Positions 58,901-64,000 of a stretch of DNA of 64,000 bases are shown here, piece after piece. Below the pieces are notes generated by a model. The model did not search any database. It saw only the letters and a list, made by a program, of their open reading frames with translations, and was not told the origin of the DNA. A program made the translations under genes and the position numbers. This DNA comes from Siderastrea radians (taxonomy: Eukaryota > Cnidaria > Anthozoa > Scleractinia > Rhizangiidae), in the NCBI GenBank assembly GCA_964017195.1, contig OZ024898.1:8869294-8933293 (forward strand). Reading direction: 5' to 3'. How positions within the stretch are numbered: the first letter of the stretch is position 1; every line of letters begins with the position of its first letter.

Positions 58901-59387
58901 TTAAGTTACTTCAGAAAACGAAACGCCATCTTACCCAGAAATGGGCCATTGTGTTAACCTCAAAGGTTTTCTGGATCATCCAATCTTCTGTTTCCAAAAA
59001 CTTCTTACCACTCACAATACCAGCGTTGTTAATCAAAATCGTGACATCGCCAACCTCAGCTTTCACGAGATCAGCTACTCGATAGATGTCTTCTCTGCTA
59101 CTGCAATCGCATTTATAACCTCTCGCTTTCAAGCCTTGATTTTGAATATCCTTGACAGTTTCTTCGTTCGCAGATTGGTTTATATCAGCACATACCACTG
59201 TGGCCCCAAGCTTGGCGAATTTGAAGGCCATCATGCGACCTAGCCCGCTTCCAGCTCCGGTCAGAAAGATGATTTCTCCATTGATATCTTTACGAGGTGG
59301 AGGAAAAAATATTTGTAGGAAAGACTTCAGCATTTGCCAAAGCACGATTCCTATAACAGCCAAGGTTTCGATTATTAGAGAGACCAT
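52934..59387 (-). CDS. sdr16c5-like: SDR16C-family membrane dehydrogenase (RDHE2/RDH10-like), four exons
   Basis: Exons 59387-58935, 56769-56525, 55826-55701 and 53030-52934 join in phase to give 306 aa, close to SDR16C5 (309 aa). All introns are GT-AG. An N-terminal hydrophobic helix (about 3-24) should anchor it in the ER or lipid-droplet membrane. The Rossmann motif TGAGSGLG is at 43-50, Asp68 follows beta-2, NNAG is at 120-123, and the catalytic set is Ser173, Tyr186 and Lys190 in [15 protein letters not shown] and the [13 protein letters not shown] tail resemble SDR16C members. Family enzymes oxidise retinol to retinal or act on steroids or fatty alcohols with NAD(P); the substrate here cannot be read from the sequence. 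The small third and fourth exons lack long ORFs and were found by matching the family C-terminus and splice phases. DHRS3-like reductase activity is less likely, because the glycine motif is TGAGSGLG and not GGGRGIG. A TE-derived sequence ends about 30 nt upstream of exon 3. Confidence 0.92.
53100..53745 (+). mobile_element. Repeat element with CCCAAAAAAATCCC arrays, in SDR intron 3
   Basis: Two clusters of CCCAAAAAAATCC words (53180-53270 and 53573-53680) enclose unrelated sequence, and a C14 run closes the right side. The complementary words GGGATTTTTTTAGG and TTCTTTTGGG recur in opposite orientation at 57580-57960. Confidence 0.6.
53952..54875. mobile_element. Possible pogo/Tigger-type remnant in SDR intron 3
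   Basis: TAAAGTGGAACCCGATATAACA near 53955 faces GGTTCCTCTG..TA near 54861-54872, with GTTATA..GGGG words inside each end. A TA on each side fits Tc1/mariner-like insertion. ATTATTCAACAAATT at about 54197 and its complement near 54798 form inner arms. Confidence 0.45.
54901..55371. mobile_element. Fold-back element with two 170-nt arms
   Basis: Arms 54901-55070 and 55202-55371 are equal in length and nearly perfect complements (from GAAGGGCC.GGTGG to GTATTACTTTTGC), separated by 131 nt. AGTT flanks both ends (54897-54900 and 55372-55375). No ORF. In SDR intron 3. Confidence 0.85.
55858..56256 (-). repeat. Interspersed repeat split by a nested insertion, in SDR intron 2
   Basis: 56256-56085 and 55915-55858 together match 16557-16795 on the other strand. 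The sequence between (about 55915-56085) is an insertion with TTTCAATAA / TTATTGAAA ends and AGCCGAC words inside. Confidence 0.7.
57095..57575. repeat. GGGGGTACT repeat remnant in SDR intron 1
   Basis: GAGGGGGTACT occurs at both ends in direct orientation. The interior repeats (T)CTAGAACGGGG / CTAAAACAGGG words. Confidence 0.5.
57576..57965 (-). repeat. Inverted relative of the CCCAAAAAAATCCC element
   Basis: GAATTTTTTGGGTCTGA, GATTCTTTTGGG and CCAGGGATTTTTTTAGG, then CCATCACTTGAAA, mirror 53140-53700. Confidence 0.6.
58126..58612. mobile_element. 487-bp inverted-repeat element in SDR intron 1
   Basis: TTTGAAACTTCAACACCCCC..CCGGGCA and GCCCGGAGGGGATGTTGAACTTTCGAAT are inverted relatives. 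GGGAATTTGAAC recurs four times inside. An 11-13-nt C run is at 58141-58152. Confidence 0.65.
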
Positions 59388-59464
59388 TTTGGACGAGAAA
59401 AAAGCCTTCGATTTGACGCGTGTTGAAGTTTTGATATATTTGATCGGATTATGCTAACGATGAT

Positions 59465-59500
59465 GATTATAAATGCACGCAAATGCGCAAATCCTATTGG
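59465..59500 (-). promoter_or_regulatory. Possible core promoter elements of the SDR gene
   Basis: Upstream of the start codon the minus strand shows a CCAAT box (59496-59500), two TGCG-containing words between, and a TATA-like ATTTATAATC (59465-59474), roughly 80-115 nt from the ATG. Order and spacing suit a promoter, but these are short motifs in AT-rich DNA. Confidence 0.35.
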
Positions 59501-59733
59501 TTTGCCTCAGGGCCTGGTTCTCGACTTCGACCGTTGACCAGCACAAAGCTGCACAAAGGCCATTCAAGGAAATCTAAATTTAATTTTAAAACGACAGAAA
59601 TACGCTGCGATGGGTTCAATGTTTTTCGCAATAACACCGAAAGTTTGTTTCGTGGTCACAAAAGGCCTTTGCGTCGCAGATTCGACCTGGGGAAAGAAGG
59701 AAGTCCAAAAAAGAGGACCATACACATCGTAAA

Positions 59734-60050
59734 GCGTGTTTCGTGACTTCGTTTATATCTGTCACGGGATCGACCATAATGTTTTCAAGCAAGGTTAACC
59801 AAGGTTATTTGAACAGAGAGGGGCTTGCTTCCACATGCACATAATAGTAGGGCGTATTTCGTGACGTTGTTATTGATGTTGTCACGGGATCGACGATACA
59901 GTTTTCAACGAAGGTTAACCAAGGTTGCTTGAGCAGAGAGGGCCAGTTTCTTCCACATTGTAGGGCGTGTTTCGTGACGTTGCATTATCAAAGTTGTTGT
60001 CACGGGATAGGCGCTAAATGCTTTCAAGAAAGACTTACCAAGTTGAACCG
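59734..60050. repeat. Tandem repeat of about 115 bp, three copies
   Basis: GCGT(G/A)TTTCGTGAC starts copies at 59734, 59852 and 59965. Each continues with GTCACGGGAT, a TTTTCAA block, AAGGTTAACCAAGGTT and AGAGAGGG. Confidence 0.9.
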
Positions 60051-60164
60051 AGGCCAACCGAAAGCTTGACTGACCGAATGCAACAGAAAGTTTTTTGATG
60101 CAATTGCTCATGACAATCAAACTTAGTTCAACATCATTTAGCAGGGTGAAAAATTGGCTGTGGC

Positions 60165-60345
60165 TAAAAATGGGACGAGGACGCGGGGATGGAAACACGG
60201 GGACGCATGTTTGGGGACGTGGGACGCGGGGACGTGTGGGGACCTGGGACGCGGGGAGGCGTGGGGAGGCGAGATGGGACCGCGGGGACGTGATATCGGG
60301 GAAGTGGAGACGGGGTATCAGGGAGGCGGACGTTGAATGTGGACG
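60165..60345. repeat. GGGGACGCG minisatellite with quadruplex potential
   Basis: Irregular units of GGGACGCGGGGACGTG type; four-tract G patterns with loops of 2-6 nt are present. The two long ORFs across it are artefacts of the repeat. Confidence 0.85.
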
Positions 60346-61130
60346 TTGAAATTTTACCAAATAAATTAAGAATTTTCATCGCAAACAGAGGAATAACTGG
60401 CTCATTGTCATCAGGAAAGGAAGGTCAACCAACGTTTCATTTAGAGGCTTCACTTGCGTTCAGTCTGGTGCTTCACTGTAACAGTATGTGAGGTACTTGA
60501 GGAAATGTTTGTGATTTTGTATTCAACAAGCATTCTTAAAAGCTTAATCGTTATGGGTTACCCGTTATCGACACAAAGATAAGTCATATATATGTTCCCT
60601 TTTGTCACCTTAGAAAGTTTGTCATTCAGTGTGAGCGTTCTTGTAAGAGTTATGGTTCTCCACGTCCCCACGTCCCTGTCCCACTTTAAGTCTCAGCCGG
60701 AAAAATTTTCACACTTCCGACTTCCTCTTTTCCCCGGGTGCCCCCCGTCTTCCGCCTTGATAGATAGAGCGCACACTGCTCCTAAAACCTCGGACAAAGC
60801 CGCGATTCGAGGGATGTTGAACTGAATACAACTTTTTCGTACGTTGATGATATATACATGTATAATGATCTCAGTTGTTTCGACGATAATCTTCGAGGTT
60901 GTATTTATTCAATATTACATTTACTCTTCAGTTTGTTGCACCGTTATGTTGGAAAGTTACGTCGCTAGTTTCTACAACTCTTCAAAAGCTTTTTGGTCAT
61001 TTCTTGAAACAACTTGCCTTGTTTTCCACTGCTGTAATTATTTTTGTTAATCTTCTTCCACTTTTTAGTAACCTCTCAACGTTTTGTTTACATGACTTGG
61101 TTTTCTTGGGCTTTGTCTACCTTTCAGTAT
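60346..61130. other. Intergenic, no feature recognised
   Basis: No coding motif in the short ORFs at 60592-61141. Confidence 0.45.
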
Positions 61131-61510
61131 ATCGTACTTGATCGAATAAGCGCCTTCTCTCGTATAAGCAAGGTGTGACATAGTATGTGTGATATATTTG
61201 TTGGTGGCCCACAGTTTTAGCTACTGAAAACTGTGGGCCCCCAACCCATAAATGAAGAAAGGGAGGATCCTTTTTAAGATATCACCTTATCCGACCAGGA
61301 GGAGGCCAGTGACGAGGTGAACGTCATCAACCCAGTGATGAAGATGGAGACGACGATATAGATGTGGAATGTCACACATATATGTAAGCTTCATCATAGA
61401 AGCAAACTCTGAGTCCTTGTAATTTTGTTAATAAGCGCCTCTCCTCGAATAATCGCCCCTCCTCGATTAAGCACCCCCTTGACCGCGATATTTGATTAAG
61501 TACGGTATTT
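61131..61510. mobile_element. AATAAGCGCC repeat element remnant with perfect hairpin
   Basis: GATCGAATAAGCGCC near 61141 and AATAAGCGCCTCTCCTCGAAT near 61430 are related, and GATTAAGTACGGTA closes the right side. At 61207-61239 GGCCCACAGTTTT and AAAACTGTGGGCC form a perfect 13-bp stem with a 7-8-nt loop. Confidence 0.5.
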
Positions 61511-61599
61511 TAAAACGGACCAGTCTTGAAATAAATAAAACATCTTCAGAAAATTTTACGTTGTGAGTAATATAAATTGACGAAACACATTTAGATTTC

Positions 61600-64000
61600 A
61601 GGAGAAATTTCTCCGCATTGCTTCGAACCATTGGAACCTGCTTTTCTGGAATTCGATACTCAACTAGCCAGTCACCTTGTTTTCCTTGTTAAACGGCCAC
61701 CCGTTCAGTTTTGGACAACAGATGGAAGCGATTAAAGCTTAGACTTGAGTCTTCAGTAGAAGGTTAGCTAAAACTAATCTGTAATAGAACGAATTATCGA
61801 TAGGCTTCACCTTCAAAAAAAGTTCTTATTAGACTTGATTTGAACTCTCTTATTTTCCAACTGGCTCTCCACATACGAAGCCAATCCCTTACCACACCCA
61901 GTAGAAATGCAATTTAACCCATGAAGTCATCAATCACACAACCAATGGTAAGACTCCATGTCACCTTTCAATGGAGCCACATTCAACGTCCGAGTATTGT
62001 GTCCGGAGTTTGTTGAGCGCACAACGTTGTTTCGGAAGTAAAGCACTTTCAAATTTTGGCTAGAATTTTTGTCTTTCCCAAAACTTGCCGGGTAAGTTGA
62101 CTTCACTGGACATGTAGTGATTCATGATTTGGCAACCTTCGAGTTATCAGTATGTTATTCAGTCTTCACATTTGTTTTTGTAGTGATCTTTTAATTTTAA
62201 ATTTACTGTTTTTTGTCGTTTAACAAACAATTTGTTTTCCTACGTTTAAGAGAACTAAAATAATTTGTTTTCCATTTCAATTACTTACAAATAAATAACT
62301 TAATTAAAGGGTTATTGACGTCTTTCACTTTTTTAACTCTAAGCTATCGCTTTCAAGATCTTGTTTTCTATAGGCTATCGTCTACTTTAATTAGGCGAAG
62401 CAACAGCAACGTAAGAAAAATAAAACAAACACGGAAGATTGTTATTGTTGTAACGTGACTTCCTAAGTACAAAAAATTCGTAATACAGTTTATTTTTTGT
62501 TTAATTTCCGCATGTGTCATTCGAGATTCTAACGGTAGAGTGACATTGACTTTTCGGTTTTCTTTCTTTAATAGAAATGAGCGATTTTCCTGAAAATCCA
62601 AATTTACACAACCTTTCGATGTCTGTTTTGGCAAACTGGTAGTTGTAGGGTAAAAGAGCAAATTCTAATGTGAAAATTAAAGTGCGAAGTACAGGTTCCA
62701 TTGAAAATCTTCACCGCATTGCTTCGAACCTGACTTTGCTCTGGAATTTGATACTCGACTAGCCAATTGAGTTCATTTTCTTTGTTGAAACCACCCGTTG
62801 AATTTCGAGAGCGGAAAAGTTGACTAGCCAATGTCGTTCGGTTTATCTTCATTTGGGTTCAAATGTGTTGTTCCTGGGTTGAGTTATAGACTCAGTTAGC
62901 TTTTGCTGAAATTGCTTTCTAGTTTTGCTTTGATCCTATCCAATTTGATACTCAACGAGCCAATCGCCTTCTTTTTCCTTTTTAAAACAACCCGTTCGTT
63001 TTCGGACATCCGTTAATTTGGGATTCACTTTAGCTTTGAAGTCTTAAAAAGTTAGCTAAAACTATAGAAAAACGCATTATTTGATTTAAATCAACGCATA
63101 CTATGGTGTTTTAAAAAATACTCACAAGTCTTAGCTGGTCTTGCTTTGAACCCTCTTAGTTTTCAATTGGATCGCCACATACGTAATTCAATCTCTGAAC
63201 CCACCTGTTAGAAATTCGGAACCTCGATGTAATTTACTGCATGAAGTCATCAATCACACTACAAATGACAAGACTGCCATATCATCTTTTCACTGGAGTC
63301 ACATTCAATGTCCGAGTATTGTGTTTGAAGTTTGTTGAGCGCTTAACGTTGTTTCAGGAGCACTTTTACAAGTTTTGCCTCGCATTTTTGCTGTTCCAAA
63401 AGCTTGGTAAATTGATTTGAAAAGCTTTATAGTACTCATGATTTGGAATTCATCCAGTTATCGATATGTTATTCGGTCTTCAAGTTCACTTTGTCTTTGT
63501 CGTTATCTTTCGGTTTTAAATTTACTTTATTTGTCGTTTATCGAACAATTTGTTTTCCTACGTCTAAGAGAACTGAAATTGAAAAACAAAATCAGTCGAA
63601 TTATTGTTTTCAAGACCTTGTTTTCTATGGGGCATCGTCTACAATCGTCTTCAATGTTGTGTAAGAGAAATAAAACAAACACGGAAGATTGTAATTGTTG
63701 TAACATGACTTTCCAAGTGCAAAAACATCTTTATAGGCCTTTATACACTTTATTTTTTGTTTAATTTACGCATGTGTCATTCGAGATTCTTACGGTAGAT
63801 TGTTATTGGTTGCTTAGTTCTTTGTTACAAATGAGCGATTTTCTGGAAAATCCAAATTTACAACACGTTTCGACATCTGTTTTGGCAAAGTGGTAGCGTA
63901 TAAAAGAGCACATTCTAATGTGAAAATGAAAATGAAAATGAAAATGTGAAGTACAGTTCCATTAAAAACCTTCACCGCATTCGGCTTCGAACCTACTTTG
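61600..64000. repeat. Tandem segmental duplication, unit about 1.25-1.3 kb, running off the window
   Basis: GAAGTCATCAATCACAC at 61923 and 63243, CAATTTGTTTTCCTACGT at 62229 and 63547, GTGTCATTCGAGATTCT at 62514 and 63774, and CTTCACCGCATT at 62709 and 63970 show two successive copies. A shorter sub-repeat (TTCGAACCT..TTTGATACTC(A/G)ACTAGCCA and ACCCGTT(C/G)) recurs at about 61620, 62715, 62925 and 63975. The last copy is cut by the window end. Confidence 0.88.

Noticed and set aside
60095..60379. Long ORFs rich in Arg-Gly or Pro-Arg
   Set aside because: Frames of the GGGGACGCG minisatellite.
1..64000. Retrotransposon or viral polymerase, integrase or transposase genes
   Set aside because: No reverse-transcriptase, integrase or transposase motif was found in any frame; the mobile elements seen are all non-coding.

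Overview
The window is eukaryotic nuclear DNA from an animal, most likely an anthozoan cnidarian and possibly a stony coral. Three spliced, metazoan-type genes sit in AT-rich DNA crowded with small non-autonomous elements, tRNA-derived repeats and minisatellites of kinds I associate with coral genomes. The taxon is an inference from gene content and repeat style; no marker gene settles it. No operons, rRNA, CRISPR arrays or intact functional tRNA genes were seen.

All three genes are on the minus strand and could be assembled exon by exon with matching phases. (1) A Rab32/38-type small GTPase (5495-14508, seven coding exons, 226 aa). One of its introns is of the minor-spliceosome AT-AC (U12) type, another exon is only 29 nt, and the start codon is the last codon of exon 1. 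Its introns hold a 106-bp satellite array, a palindromic GGATCC array, a TTAA-flanked element, a tRNA-like inverted-repeat element and several other inverted-repeat elements. (2) A secreted BMP/GDF ligand closest to GDF5/6/7 (33932-35451, two coding exons, 434 aa) with signal peptide, prodomain, furin site, a very basic linker and a seven-cysteine knot. It lies in the least repetitive part of the window (about 31.7-38.3 kb). (3) An SDR16C-family retinol-dehydrogenase-like enzyme (52934-59387, four exons, 306 aa) with an N-terminal membrane helix.

Layout: 1-5.4 kb is intergenic with short inverted-repeat elements and a tRNA-derived SINE; 5.5-14.6 kb is the RAB32 gene; 14.6-31.7 kb is intergenic, with tandem repeats at 17.5-18.1, 21.55 and 22.3 kb and scattered relatives of the 106-bp satellite; 31.7-38.3 kb is the repeat-poor block around the GDF gene; 38.3-52.5 kb has more satellite relatives, inverted-repeat elements, a G-rich array and a second, inverted copy of a 390-bp repeat; 52.5-59.5 kb is the SDR gene; 59.7-64 kb is tandem duplications, the last running off the window end.

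The three genes do not form an obvious pathway: one acts in membrane traffic to lysosome-related organelles, one is an extracellular patterning signal, and one is a retinoid/steroid-type oxidoreductase. The points most worth following are the AT-AC intron in RAB32, an MITF/TFE-type E-box beside a YY1-like site just upstream of RAB32, and the 106-bp satellite family, which is both amplified in a RAB32 intron and scattered in both orientations over about 36 kb.
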